A stretch of DNA of 64,000 nt from JADZAI01 sp047602465 (GCA_047602465.1 JASGHF010000001.1:1240001-1304000); one strand, 5' to 3'; shown: positions 25,469 to 36,023, numbered from the stretch's first letter. Numbers and translations are program-made. Notes: generated from the letters alone by a model not told the origin.

Positions 25469-26557
25469 ATGGCCCGCATCACCCTTCGCCAGTTGCTCGA
25501 CCACGCCGCCGAGCACGATTACGGCCTGCCCGCCTTCAACATCAACAATATGGAGCAGGGCCTCGCGATCATGGAGGCGGCCGAGCAGGTGAACGCCCCC
25601 GTCATCATCCAGGCGAGCCGGGGCGCGCGGTCCTACGCCAACGACATCGTGCTGGCGCGGCTGATCGATGCGCTGGTGGAGCTGTATCCCGCCATTCCGG
25701 TGTGCATGCATCAGGACCACGGCAATTCCGAAGCGACCTGCGCGACCGCGATCCAGAACGGCTTTACCTCTGTGATGATGGACGGGTCGCTGAAGGCCGA
25801 CGGCAAGACGCCCGCCGACTATGAGTACAATGTCGAGATCACCAAGCGCGTGACCGACATGGCGCACTGGGTGGGCGCTTCGGTGGAAGGCGAGCTGGGC
25901 GTGCTCGGCAGCCTTGAGACCGGCATGGGCGAGAAGGAAGACGGGCACGGCTTCGACGGCAAGCTGGACCATTCGCAGCTGCTGACCGACCCCGACCAGG
26001 CCGTGGACTTCGTGCAGAAGACGCAGGTTGATGCGCTGGCCATCGCGATGGGCACCAGCCACGGCGCCTATAAATTCAGCCGCAAGCCTGACGGCGCGGT
26101 GCTGGCGATGAACGTGATCGAGGAAATCCACCGCCGTCTGCCCAACACGCATCTGGTGATGCACGGGTCTTCTTCCGTGCCGCAGGATCTGCAGGACATC
26201 ATCAACCAGTATGGCGGGCAGATGCCGCAGACCTGGGGCGTGCCGGTGGAAGAGATCCAGCGCGGGATCAAGCACGGCGTGCGCAAGATCAATATCGACA
26301 CCGACAACCGCATGGCTATCACCGGCGCGATCCGCAAGGTGTTCGCCGAGAAGCCGGGCGAGTTCGACCCGCGCGCCTATCTGAAGCCCGCCAAGGAAGC
26401 GATGCGGAAGGTCTGCGTGGCGCGCTTCCAGGAGTTCGGCGCGGAAGGCATGGCCGACAAGATCAAGCCGCTGCCGCTGTCGGCGATGGCGAAGCGCTAT
26501 GCCAGCGGCGAGCTGAGCGCCGTGATCGGCAAGGCGCGCGCGGCGGCCGCCGAGTAG
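25469..26557 (+). CDS. fba: Fructose-bisphosphate aldolase, class II (Calvin-cycle subtype)
   Basis: A zinc-dependent aldolase that splits or joins fructose-1,6-bisphosphate. The 362-residue protein shows the zinc site VCMHQDHGNSEATC, the second zinc ligands in LVMHGSSSVPQ, and NIDTDNRMAITGAIR near the active site. It belongs to the type often named Fba/CbbA with a long C-terminal region. Its stop is 92 bp before the fic start, in which a separate promoter lies. Confidence 0.96.
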   Translation: MARITLRQLLDHAAEHDYGLPAFNINNMEQGLAIMEAAEQVNAPVIIQASRGARSYANDIVLARLIDALVELYPAIPVCMHQDHGNSEATCATAIQNGFTSVMMDGSLKADGKTPADYEYNVEITKRVTDMAHWVGASVEGELGVLGSLETGMGEKEDGHGFDGKLDHSQLLTDPDQAVDFVQKTQVDALAIAMGTSHGAYKFSRKPDGAVLAMNVIEEIHRRLPNTHLVMHGSSSVPQDLQDIINQYGGQMPQTWGVPVEEIQRGIKHGVRKINIDTDNRMAITGAIRKVFAEKPGEFDPRAYLKPAKEAMRKVCVARFQEFGAEGMADKIKPLPLSAMAKRYASGELSAVIGKARAAAAE

Positions 26558-26586
26558 TTGGCTGCGCAAAATCCTTTAATAGCGGT

Positions 26587-26641
26587 TTGCGCTAATAACG
26601 AATTTCGTTATAATCGTTATTAACGCGCCGACCTAATAACG
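26587..26641 (+). promoter_or_regulatory. Promoter and operator array of the fic gene
   Basis: A perfect -10 box TATAAT (26609-26614) pairs with TTGCGC (26587-26592) over 16 bases. Four copies of an 8-bp motif surround it: TAATAACG at 26593-26600 and 26634-26641 on the plus strand, and its inverse as CGTTATAA (26606-26613, one change) and CGTTATTA (26615-26622). The first two form a near-perfect 17-bp palindrome ATAACGAA-T-TTCGTTAT (26595-26611) overlapping the -10. This strongly suggests repression, most likely by the Fic protein's own winged helix. Confidence 0.7.
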
Positions 26642-26649
26642 GATTGATC

Positions 26650-27813
26650 GTGCCTGCAGCGAGCCGCATCGGAACTTTCGCGACCACGAGGACGGGCGGC
26701 GAGACCGTAAGGGCCTATGTCCCCACGGCGCTTCCGCCGCGCCCCCCGCTGGACTTGGCGCGCCTGCAAAAACCGCTGGAAGCTGCACAGATCGCCATCG
26801 GGCGGCTGGAAGGCGTAAGTTCGATCCTGCCCGACGCAGACAGGTTCATTTACGCCTATGTGCGTAAGGAAGCCGTTCTATCGTCCCAGATCGAAGGCAC
26901 GCAGTCATCGTTGTCCGACCTTCTGGCGTTCGAAGCCGACAGGCAGGTTTCCAGCGACGACCTGCGTGAAACCTCCAACTATGTTTCCGCCATGACGCAT
27001 GGCCTGGCACGCCTTCGGGAAGGCTTTCCGCTGTCGTCGCGTCTGATCCGCGACATTCATCGCGAACTTCTTGCTTCGGGACGCGGAAGCCTGAAAGACC
27101 CCGGCGAATTCCGGCGATCGCAGAACTGGATTGGAGGCACGCGACCGGGCAATGCGATCTTCGTGCCTCCGCCGCCGCATTTGGTCGAAGGGTTGATGAG
27201 CGATCTGGAGAAATATCTCCATGACGACAGCGATCCCCTGCCACTATTGCTGCGGGCCGGCCTCGCCCATGTTCAGTTCGAGACGATTTACCCGTTTCTG
27301 GACGGCAATGGACGAGTCGGACGACTGCTTATCACTTTCCTTCTGTGCGCGGGCGGCACGCTCACACAGCCAATTCTCTACCTGAGCCTTTTTTTGAAGC
27401 AGCATCGCAGCCGCTACTACGACTTGCTACAGGCAGTCCGGACCAAAGGGGTCTGGGAAGATTGGCTTGAGTTCTTTCTTGAGGGGATCGCGGTGACAGC
27501 CGCTGAGGCCGCCCAGACCGCGCAGTCGATGCGCGCACTGTTTCAGCAGGACAAGAATTTACTATCGCAATCGGGACGTCAGGGCTTGACGGCGCTGCGG
27601 ATAGTCGAGGCGATGCAAACGCAGCCCGTCACCAGCGCCAAGTCGTTGGTTGAGCAGACCGGCCTCTCGCTTCCGACAGTTGGGCGAGCTATCGAGACGC
27701 TTCAGAAGATCGGCATGATCGACGAAATCACAGGCAAACAGCGTGATCGGATTTATGCCTATACCGACTATATTGCGTTGCTGAACGCTGGAGCGGAGCC
27801 GCTGCCCTCGTGA
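26650..27813 (+). CDS. Fic family protein with C-terminal winged helix; catalytic His replaced by Tyr
   Basis: Fic proteins usually transfer AMP to hydroxyl side chains. This 387-residue protein has the SoFic-like plan: N-terminal domain, self-inhibitory helix motif SSQIEG, Fic core, and a C-terminal winged helix (SLVEQTGLSLPTVGRAIETLQKIG). The Fic motif reads TIYPFLDGNGRVGR, where the catalytic His (HPFxxGNG) is Tyr at codon 27289-27291. The rest of the ATP-binding loop is intact. GTG 26650 is preceded by GGA at a 6-base spacing; TTG 26644 is an alternative. Codon use is visibly less GC-rich than the neighbouring genes, suggesting transfer. It overlaps thiE by 4 bases. Confidence 0.88.
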   Translation: MPAASRIGTFATTRTGGETVRAYVPTALPPRPPLDLARLQKPLEAAQIAIGRLEGVSSILPDADRFIYAYVRKEAVLSSQIEGTQSSLSDLLAFEADRQVSSDDLRETSNYVSAMTHGLARLREGFPLSSRLIRDIHRELLASGRGSLKDPGEFRRSQNWIGGTRPGNAIFVPPPPHLVEGLMSDLEKYLHDDSDPLPLLLRAGLAHVQFETIYPFLDGNGRVGRLLITFLLCAGGTLTQPILYLSLFLKQHRSRYYDLLQAVRTKGVWEDWLEFFLEGIAVTAAEAAQTAQSMRALFQQDKNLLSQSGRQGLTALRIVEAMQTQPVTSAKSLVEQTGLSLPTVGRAIETLQKIGMIDEITGKQRDRIYAYTDYIALLNAGAEPLPS

Positions 27814-28442
27814 CTGACGATTTTCGCTGCCGTCTTTATCTCATCACGCCGCCGGCATTCGAGCCGGCGGCGTTTGCGCCTGTGCTGGCCGAGGCGCTGA
27901 GCGGCGGGGATGTCGCTTGCGTGCAGTTGCGCCTGAAAGACGTGAGCGACGAGGCGGTGCTTGAGGCGGGCCGTCTGCTGATGCCGATCGTGCAGGCGGC
28001 GGGGGCGGCGTTCATCGTGAATGACAGGCCGGACCTTGCGAAGGCGCTGAACGCCGACGGCGTGCATGTGGGGCAGGAGGATGCGTCCTATGCCGAGGCG
28101 CGGAAGATCGTGGGACCGGACGCCATTGTCGGCGTGACGTGTCACGACAGCCGGCATCTGGCGATGGAGGCCGGTGAGGCGGGCGCGGATTATGTCGCGT
28201 TCGGCGCGATCTATCCGACGACCACAAAGGACGCGAAGACGAGCGCGCCCATCGAGCTGGTGACATGGTGGGGCGAGGTGATGACGACGCCGCAGGTCGC
28301 GATCGGCGGCATCACGGTGGAGAACGCCGCGCCGGTGATCGCGGCGGGCGCAGACTTCATCGCGGTGAGCGCGGGCGTGTGGCAGCATCCCAAAGGTCCG
28401 CGCGCGGCGGTGGCGGCATTCAACGCGTTGTTCGGCGCATGA
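27810..28442 (+). CDS. thiE: Thiamine-phosphate synthase
   Basis: Joins HMP-pyrophosphate and HET-phosphate to make thiamine phosphate. The 210-residue TIM barrel has LYLITPPAFEP at the start, VQLRLKDVSDE, FIVNDRPDLAKALNADGVHVGQED, and GADYVAFGAIYPTTTK. The C-terminal AIGGITVENAAPVIAAGADFIAV completes the phosphate site. It starts with GTG 27810 overlapping the fic stop as GTGA. No TPP riboswitch is possible directly upstream because fic occupies the space. Confidence 0.95.
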   Translation: MTDDFRCRLYLITPPAFEPAAFAPVLAEALSGGDVACVQLRLKDVSDEAVLEAGRLLMPIVQAAGAAFIVNDRPDLAKALNADGVHVGQEDASYAEARKIVGPDAIVGVTCHDSRHLAMEAGEAGADYVAFGAIYPTTTKDAKTSAPIELVTWWGEVMTTPQVAIGGITVENAAPVIAAGADFIAVSAGVWQHPKGPRAAVAAFNALFGA

Positions 28443-29188
28443 TGCGGCTTCTGGTTCTGCTGTTCGCCTTGAGCGGCGTTGCGCTGGCGCAGGTTCCCTC
28501 GGACGAGCGCGCGCGGACGCAGACCGAAGCGGAGGCCGGCGATATCGACGCGGCCTTCATGCTGGGCCGGATGTATCGCGATGGGGTTGGCGGGCCGCAG
28601 GATGAGGCCGAAGCGCGTGTGTGGCTGAAAAAGGCCGCCGATGCGGGGCATGTGCGGGCGAGCGTGCTGCTGGGGCTGATGCTGATGGCGGGCCAGGGCG
28701 GCGATGCCGACTTCCCGGCGGCGCGGCCCTATCTGCTGTATGCCGCTGCATCGGGCGATGAGGACGGGCTGTATGCGATGGGCCTGCAGTTCATGGAGGC
28801 GCCGCCCAAAGTGTCGCCGCCGCAGCCCGCGACCGCGATCTTCTGGTTCCGGCAGGCGGCGGCCAAAGGCAGCATCGATGCGGTGTACAAGCTGGGGTTC
28901 ATGAGCCTCAGGGGCATCGGCACGCCGGCCGATCCGGCGGAGGCCTATCGCTGGCTGCTGAAGGCGGCGGAAGCGGGCGATCCGCAGGCCCAGATCATCG
29001 TCGCAACCATGCTGAACGAGGGCCAGGGAGTGGCGAAGAACCCCCGTCAGGCGCTCGTCTGGTACTACCGCGCCAAGGCGAACGGCATGGTTGACGACGA
29101 TCTTGAGGTCGAATTGCTGAAACAGGTGACCGAGGACGAGGCGAAAGCCGCCAAATCCGAGGCGGATCGCCTGCCCGGCAATGGTTGA
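28439..29188 (+). CDS. Secreted Sel1-repeat (TPR-like) protein
   Basis: A 249-residue protein that starts at ATG 28439, overlapping the thiE stop. It has a signal peptide (MMRLLVLLFALSGVALAQ), then about five Sel1-like repeats. Examples are AAFMLGRMYRDGVGGPQDEAEARVWL, VYKLGFMSLRGIGTPADPAEAYRWL and IIVATMLNEGQGVAKNPRQALVWY. Sel1 repeats are alpha-helical scaffolds for protein contacts, here probably in the periplasm. The partner is unknown. It is co-transcribed with thiE. Confidence 0.88.
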   Translation: MMRLLVLLFALSGVALAQVPSDERARTQTEAEAGDIDAAFMLGRMYRDGVGGPQDEAEARVWLKKAADAGHVRASVLLGLMLMAGQGGDADFPAARPYLLYAAASGDEDGLYAMGLQFMEAPPKVSPPQPATAIFWFRQAAAKGSIDAVYKLGFMSLRGIGTPADPAEAYRWLLKAAEAGDPQAQIIVATMLNEGQGVAKNPRQALVWYYRAKANGMVDDDLEVELLKQVTEDEAKAAKSEADRLPGNG

Positions 29189-29248
29189 GGCGGGCGGCCT
29201 CGCCTGCTAACAACCGCGCCCCAACGGCACCCCGGACGCATTTCCCTT

Positions 29249-30046
29249 ATGGCTGTTCTCTCCCCCACCCTCAACGTCATGGTCGGCGCGGCGCGCAAGG
29301 CGGCGCGGCAGATCCGCCGTGACTTCAACGAGGTCGAGCAGCTGCAGGTCAGCCGCAAGGGCGCGGCGGATTTCGTGAGCCAGTCGGACCTGGCGGCGGA
29401 GAAGATCCTGCGCGAGGAACTGGGCAAGGCGCGCCCGGATTACGGTTTCGTGCTGGAGGAATCCGGCGAGATCAAGGGCAAGGACACCGAGCATCGCTGG
29501 CATGTCGACCCGATCGACGGGACGACGAATTTCATCCACGGCGTGCCGCATTTCTGCATTTCGATCGGGCTTGAGCGCGCGGGCGCGCCGATTGCCGGGG
29601 TGATCTACAATCCGGTCACCGACGAGCTGTATGTCGCCGAGCGCGGCAAGGGCGCGTTCCTGAACGACAAGCGGCTGCGCGTTTCCGGCCGCCGCGACAT
29701 GGGGATCGCCCTGTTCGCGACGGGGCTCAATCTGGGGCCGCACGGGAACCCGAAGCTGTTCTACGCGCAGTATGAAGCGATTACGCAGATCTCCGCCGGT
29801 ATCCGCCGTTTCGGATCGGCGGCGCTGGACCTCGCCTATGTGGCGGCGGGCCGGTACGACGGGTTCTGGGAGATCGGCCTCTCGTCGTGGGATACCTGCG
29901 CGGGCATCGTGATGGTGCGCGAGGCGGGCGGACAGGTGACCGACATGAATGGCGGCGGCGACGTGCTGGGCCGTCAGGGCATCGTGGCGGGCAACCAGGA
30001 ACTGCACCCTGCCCTCGTCAAGGCGCTGAAGGCCGTCAAGGCGTGA
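29249..30046 (+). CDS. suhB: Inositol monophosphatase family protein (SuhB-like)
   Basis: A Mg-dependent sugar-phosphate phosphatase. The 265-residue protein has the metal-binding motif WHVDPIDGTTNFIHGVPHF, the upstream acid EESGEIKG, and the C-terminal GLSSWDTCAGIVMVREAGG. SuhB in other bacteria also has a role in rRNA transcription; that cannot be judged here. It probably ends the fic-thiE-Sel1-suhB run. The closest biochemical label is inositol-1-monophosphatase. Confidence 0.92.
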   Translation: MAVLSPTLNVMVGAARKAARQIRRDFNEVEQLQVSRKGAADFVSQSDLAAEKILREELGKARPDYGFVLEESGEIKGKDTEHRWHVDPIDGTTNFIHGVPHFCISIGLERAGAPIAGVIYNPVTDELYVAERGKGAFLNDKRLRVSGRRDMGIALFATGLNLGPHGNPKLFYAQYEAITQISAGIRRFGSAALDLAYVAAGRYDGFWEIGLSSWDTCAGIVMVREAGGQVTDMNGGGDVLGRQGIVAGNQELHPALVKALKAVKA

Positions 30047-30167
30047 TCCCCATCGCAGACGCGGTGTGCTAGGCTCGTAAGGCTTCGCGCCTCGCCACAT
30101 CTTCGCCCAACTCGCGGCGGATTTTCGGCCGCTTGCATTCTCGCGTCATCGATGAGGACCGCCCGGC

Positions 30168-31202
30168 ATGGCCCGCGTCAGATCCACCGCGTTCTCGACC
30201 CTTCAGCTTGCGCCCTATCTGCTGCGCATGACGATCTTCCTGGCGCTGGCGGGCGTGGCGGTGGCGTTCATCCTGCCCTCGCTGCTGGAAGCGTTCCTGA
30301 CCAATCCATTCCTGAACGGCCTCATCGTCGCGGTGCTGGTGATCGGGTCGCTGAACGCCTACCGCCTCGTCTGGCGGCTGCTGCCGGACATCGCCTGGGT
30401 CAGCAATCTGAGGCGGACCGATCCCTCGATGTCGCCGGTGACCAGCACGCAGCCGCGTCTGCTGGCGCCGCTGGCCAATATGCTGGCCGAGAGCCGGGGG
30501 CGGCTGAACCTTTCGGCGCCGGTGGCGCGCTCGATCCTCGACGGCGTGCAGTCGCGGCTGGACGAGAGCCGCGATATCGCGCGCTACATGACGGGCCTGC
30601 TGGTGTTCCTGGGCCTGCTCGGGACGTTCTGGGGTCTCATCCTCGTCGTCTCGTCGGTCGCCGAGACGATCCGCGCGCTGCCGAGCGGCACGGAGGGCGC
30701 GATCGCCTTCGACCAGCTGCGCGCCGGGCTTGAAGGCCCGCTGTCGGGCATGGGGACGGCGTTCTCCTCCTCGCTGTTCGGCCTGGCGGGATCGCTGATC
30801 CTTGGTTTCCTCGACCTGCAATCGGGTCAGGCGCAGAACCGGTTCTACACGGCGCTGGAAGAATGGATGTCGACGGTGACGCGCCTCGGCTCCGGCCCGG
30901 CGGCGGTGTCGGCGGACGGCGGCGAGGCCTCGGCCCCCGCCTATGTCGCGGCGCTGCTGGAGCAGACGGCGGAGAATCTGGAGAATCTGGAGCGGACGCT
31001 GATCCGCCTGGAAGAACGCCGCCAGCAGACGGGCGACGGGTCGGTCGAGATCGCGGCGGCGATGCGCGGCGTGGAGCAGGCGATGCGGTCGCTCGCCGCC
31101 GAGCAGGCCTCGAACCGCGACGCGTTCGTCGACGGGATGCGGCAGGAGGTGAAGCTCCTCGGCCGCACGCTGGCCGCGATGGCCGACAAGCAGAAGGCGT
31201 AA
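30168..31202 (+). CDS. MotA/TolQ/ExbB-type proton-channel protein (non-flagellar)
   Basis: A 344-residue inner-membrane protein. Two N-terminal hydrophobic segments are FLALAGVAVAFILPSLLEAF and LNGLIVAVLVIGSL. The MotA/ExbB-like channel segment follows: YMTGLLVFLGLLGTFWGLIL, then GPLSGMGTAFSSSLFGLAGSLILGF. The last ~100 residues form a coiled coil (NLENLERTLIRLEERRQQTG). No flagellar genes are nearby. It pairs with the OmpA/MotB-like gene 6 bases downstream, so together they probably form an ion-driven envelope motor of unknown task. Confidence 0.87.
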   Translation: MARVRSTAFSTLQLAPYLLRMTIFLALAGVAVAFILPSLLEAFLTNPFLNGLIVAVLVIGSLNAYRLVWRLLPDIAWVSNLRRTDPSMSPVTSTQPRLLAPLANMLAESRGRLNLSAPVARSILDGVQSRLDESRDIARYMTGLLVFLGLLGTFWGLILVVSSVAETIRALPSGTEGAIAFDQLRAGLEGPLSGMGTAFSSSLFGLAGSLILGFLDLQSGQAQNRFYTALEEWMSTVTRLGSGPAAVSADGGEASAPAYVAALLEQTAENLENLERTLIRLEERRQQTGDGSVEIAAAMRGVEQAMRSLAAEQASNRDAFVDGMRQEVKLLGRTLAAMADKQKA

Positions 31203-31208
31203 ACGCAG

Positions 31209-32177
31209 ATGGCGGCGCGCGCCCGCTCGCGGGGCATGTTCGATTACTGGCCGGGCTTCGTCGACGTGCTGTCGACGCTGCTGCTGGTCATCACCTTCAT
31301 GCTGTCGATCTTCATGCTGGGGCAGTTCTATCTCGGCCAGCAGCTGAACAGCCGCGACCAGTCGATCGTGCAGCTGCAGGCGCGGATCGCCGACCTCGCC
31401 AACCAGCTTGGCCTCGCCAAGAAAGCGGCGAGCGATCAGGCGACGGAAACGGAGCGGCTGCGCGCGACGCTGGCCGAGGCCGAAACGCGGGCCGCCGAAG
31501 GCGATCAGGCCAAGACCGATCTGGCCGCGAAGCAGGGCGAACTGACGGACGCCGAAGCGCAGCTCGCGCTGCTCAACCAGCAGGTGGAGGCGCTGCGGCT
31601 GCAGCTGCTCGCCATCCAGGAGGCGCTGGACGTTTCCGAAGCGAAGAACAAGGACGCACAGGTCGAGATCGAGCAGCTGGGGCAGAAGCTGAACGAGGCG
31701 CTGGCCGAGAAGGTGAAGGAGCTGGCGGATTACCGCAGCGAGTTCTTCGGACGGCTGAAGCAGATTCTCGGCGAGCGCGCGGATATCAAGATTTCAGGCG
31801 ACCGCTTCGTCTTCCAGTCGGAAGTGCTGTTCGCGGTGAACTCCGCCGAATTGTCGGAGCAGGCGCGCGTGGATCTTTCGGTTCTGGCCGAGGCCCTGAA
31901 GGAGATCATGGCCGAGATCCCGGAGGATCTGGACTGGGTGCTGCGGGTCGACGGGCATTCCGACAAGCGGCCGATCTCGACGCCGCAATTCCCCTCGAAC
32001 CTGGAGCTGTCGTCGGCGCGCGCGGTGTCGGTGGTGAAATTCCTGATCGCGATGGGCGTGCCGGCGAACCATCTGGCCGCCACCGGCTTCGGCGATCAGC
32101 GGCCGATCGATCCGGCGGAGACGGACGAGGCCTATGCCAAGAACCGGCGCATCGAGTTCAAGCTGACGGAGCCGTGA
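31209..32177 (+). CDS. Membrane-anchored OmpA/MotB-like peptidoglycan-binding protein
   Basis: A 322-residue partner of the preceding MotA-like protein. One N-terminal membrane segment (FVDVLSTLLLVITFMLSIF, with an Asp in the MotB-like position) is followed by a long coiled coil rich in Leu/Gln/Ala/Glu. The C-terminal OmpA domain has RVDGHSDKRPI and GFGDQRPIDPAETDEAYAKNRRIEF. The sequence pattern matches stators and channels that reach peptidoglycan. The gene ends just before a dispersed hairpin repeat. Confidence 0.9.
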   Translation: MAARARSRGMFDYWPGFVDVLSTLLLVITFMLSIFMLGQFYLGQQLNSRDQSIVQLQARIADLANQLGLAKKAASDQATETERLRATLAEAETRAAEGDQAKTDLAAKQGELTDAEAQLALLNQQVEALRLQLLAIQEALDVSEAKNKDAQVEIEQLGQKLNEALAEKVKELADYRSEFFGRLKQILGERADIKISGDRFVFQSEVLFAVNSAELSEQARVDLSVLAEALKEIMAEIPEDLDWVLRVDGHSDKRPISTPQFPSNLELSSARAVSVVKFLIAMGVPANHLAATGFGDQRPIDPAETDEAYAKNRRIEFKLTEP

Positions 32178-32208
32178 GAGGTTTCTCCGGCGCGGGCGGA
32201 GATGTCGC

Positions 32209-32244
32209 AAAGGCGTGGATGGCCGGCCTTCGCCGACCATGACA
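32209..32244 (+). repeat. Dispersed hairpin repeat, copy 2
   Basis: 36 bp, identical to the element at 18791-18826. It lies between the convergent stops of the OmpA-like gene (32177) and the paraoxonase-like gene (32258). Confidence 0.8.
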
Positions 32245-32257
32245 TCGGGGCGCGTCG

Positions 32258-33400
32258 TCAGTCCTTCTGCGGCTCGCCGGGCGGGGTGGGCGCGGTCCAG
32301 TCGCATTGCAGCAGATAAGGCGCGAAGACCGGGCCGCCGAGGAAACGCTTCACGCCATCGGCGCCGGTGAACTCCACCGCCGTGGCGAGGCCGGAAAATT
32401 CGCCTCCCTCGTCGGTATAGAGCGTGCGCGCGGCGCCGCCGGCCTGCGGTTCGACGCGGAGCACCTGGCTGGCCGACAGGTTTTTCGGGTCACTGGCGTG
32501 CATCAGGAAATCACCCATGCGCGGATGCGCGCCGATCCACAGCGCGCCATCGGGGGCGACGTCGATATTGTCGAGGCCGGTGCCGAAGAAGCCGTCCTGG
32601 ATGAGCGAGAGAGCGCCCGTCGCGATGTCGCGGCTATAGGCGCTGAGCCGGCGGGCGCCGCTTTCGGCGAGATAGATGGTCTTGCCGTCTGCCGAGACGT
32701 TGACGCCATTGGCGTAAACGAGATTTTCGACAACGCGCGTCATCTTCGCGCCGTCGAAATAGAGCAGCGACGAGCGGTGGAGTTTGAAGAACGCCTCGAG
32801 CGCCAGGCCGGTATCCGACGTGCTGCCGACCGTGTTGGTGACGTAGAAGCTGTCGGGGCCGACGGCGACGAGATCGTTGGGCGCAGTCATTTCCGGCATG
32901 GAAACGGTGCGGCGGAGCGTGAGGGCGAGCGTTTCGCCCGAGCCTGTCACGTCGAAGATCTCGACAGCATTGGCCTGCCAGTTCGTGTCGAGGATACCGG
33001 CGGTGAGATGGTTGACGGCCATCAGCGTGCGCGCGCCGTCGGGCGCGATATAGAGGCTGATGCCGTGCGGGCGGAAGGCCGTCTTCGGCGTGTCGGCGGT
33101 GAGCAGGCGTGCGGGCGCTTCCAGCGCGTCGAGGCCCAGCACATAGATGCCGCCGCGGGTGAGCGTGCCGGCGGCGTTGGCGCGCCGATCGTCGCTGGAG
33201 AGGAAGGCGATGCGGGCGGCGTGGTCGATCTGGATGTCTTCGACGCCCGGCGGGGCGTGCAGCAGGCGGCACTGGCCGGGCGAAACCTTTTCCAGCGTCG
33301 TGAACTGGCCGAGTTCCTCCAGGCGGCGGAAGAACTGGATCGCGCCCATGACCAGCAAGACGACGAGGACGATCAGCGTCCATTTGATGAAAGCGCGCAT
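32258..33400 (-). CDS. Membrane-anchored paraoxonase/SMP-30-like beta-propeller protein
   Basis: A 380-residue protein with an N-terminal membrane anchor (FIKWTLIVLVVLLVMGAIQFF) and a six-bladed propeller facing the periplasm. Segments such as FRPHGISLYIAPDG, MTAPNDLVAVGPDSFYVTN, VYANGVNVSADGKTIYLAES and GLDNIDVAPDGALWIGAHP match the PON1/arylesterase and SMP-30 lactonase type. The metal ligands (Asn/Asp in APNDLV, YANGVN, DNIDV) are retained. A lactonase or esterase role is likely; the substrate is unknown. It is followed in the same direction by no close gene and preceded by the ABC exporter 21 bases upstream. Confidence 0.85.
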   Translation of the reverse strand: MRAFIKWTLIVLVVLLVMGAIQFFRRLEELGQFTTLEKVSPGQCRLLHAPPGVEDIQIDHAARIAFLSSDDRRANAAGTLTRGGIYVLGLDALEAPARLLTADTPKTAFRPHGISLYIAPDGARTLMAVNHLTAGILDTNWQANAVEIFDVTGSGETLALTLRRTVSMPEMTAPNDLVAVGPDSFYVTNTVGSTSDTGLALEAFFKLHRSSLLYFDGAKMTRVVENLVYANGVNVSADGKTIYLAESGARRLSAYSRDIATGALSLIQDGFFGTGLDNIDVAPDGALWIGAHPRMGDFLMHASDPKNLSASQVLRVEPQAGGAARTLYTDEGGEFSGLATAVEFTGADGVKRFLGGPVFAPYLLQCDWTAPTPPGEPQKD

Positions 33401-33421
33401 GGATTTTCCCGGTGCCGGATG

Positions 33422-35233
<1,812 letters not shown>

Positions 35234-35298
35234 TTGCGGGCGGGTTTTCGGCTTCTTTGGCGCTCAACTCAAGGCCGGGAAGTTGCGAGACGATCTCG

Positions 35299-35871
35299 TC
35301 AGCGGCGGGGGGCGAAGGCGAGACCGCCGGCCTCGCCGAAGAGTGACGGAGCGGGAGAATGGGTGCGTTCGATTTCCAGAATACGGAATTTGGTGTCGAT
35401 GCCGCCGGGGGCCGAAAATCCGCCCGTCTTGCCGCCTGACGCGAGGATGCGGTGGCAGGGCACCACAATGGGAAACGGGTTGCGGCCGAGCGCCTGACCG
35501 ACGCCGCGCGAGAGTGCGATATCGCCGATTTCGCGGGCAAGATCGCCATAGGTGCGGGTCTCGCCCGGCGGGATGCCGCGCGCGAGGGCATAAACCCGGC
35601 GCTCGAAATCACCGATGCCCGTGAAATCGAGCGGCACATCCATCAGATCCAGCGCTTCGCCCGACAGCAGCGCCACAATGGCCTCGATGGCGGTGGTCAC
35701 GAAAGGCGGCGGCGCAGCCTCGGTGGCGCGGGGATGGCGGCGGCGGACGAGATCGGCCAGCCGTTCGGTGATCGCGGCCGGCAGCGCCGTGCCGACGATC
35801 CGATCGCCCCGCCAGAGAATCGCGCAGGCGCCTATGGGCGTGTCGAACTGGGCGTAGGCGATTCCGGACAT
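35299..35871 (-). CDS. ogt: Methylated-DNA--protein-cysteine methyltransferase (Ogt type)
   Basis: Repairs O6-alkylguanine by transferring the alkyl group to its own Cys, a suicide reaction. The 190-residue protein has the acceptor motif PIVVPCHRI with Cys139, preceded by RTYGDLAREIG and RGVGQALGRNPF. There is no Ada-type N-terminal zinc domain, so it is a stand-alone Ogt/MGMT form. The C-terminal tail beyond KFRILEIE is unusually long by about 25 residues and shows no motif. Confidence 0.93.
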   Translation of the reverse strand: MSGIAYAQFDTPIGACAILWRGDRIVGTALPAAITERLADLVRRRHPRATEAAPPPFVTTAIEAIVALLSGEALDLMDVPLDFTGIGDFERRVYALARGIPPGETRTYGDLAREIGDIALSRGVGQALGRNPFPIVVPCHRILASGGKTGGFSAPGGIDTKFRILEIERTHSPAPSLFGEAGGLAFAPRR

Positions 35872-36023
35872 GGTGAAGATCTAGCAGTCTTCGACGGCAG
35901 AAACCCGCCATTTTCGGACATGGTCGCCATGGCTTGCCTCTCCCGGCCGCCTCGTCTATAGACCCGCGCTCGTTCGGGTGGCCCGGCCGCCTGCCCCACT
36001 ATTCTGAGACAAGGATTCTTCCG

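Noticed and set aside
27790..27830. TPP riboswitch before thiE
   Set aside because: thiE overlaps the fic stop, so no untranslated leader exists, and no THI-box sequence is seen.
30168..32177. Possible Zorya-type defence genes (ZorA/ZorB) because of MotA/MotB-like proteins
   Set aside because: No ZorC, ZorD or ZorE-like helicase or nuclease lies nearby, and the pair sits beside housekeeping genes. It is more likely an envelope motor.
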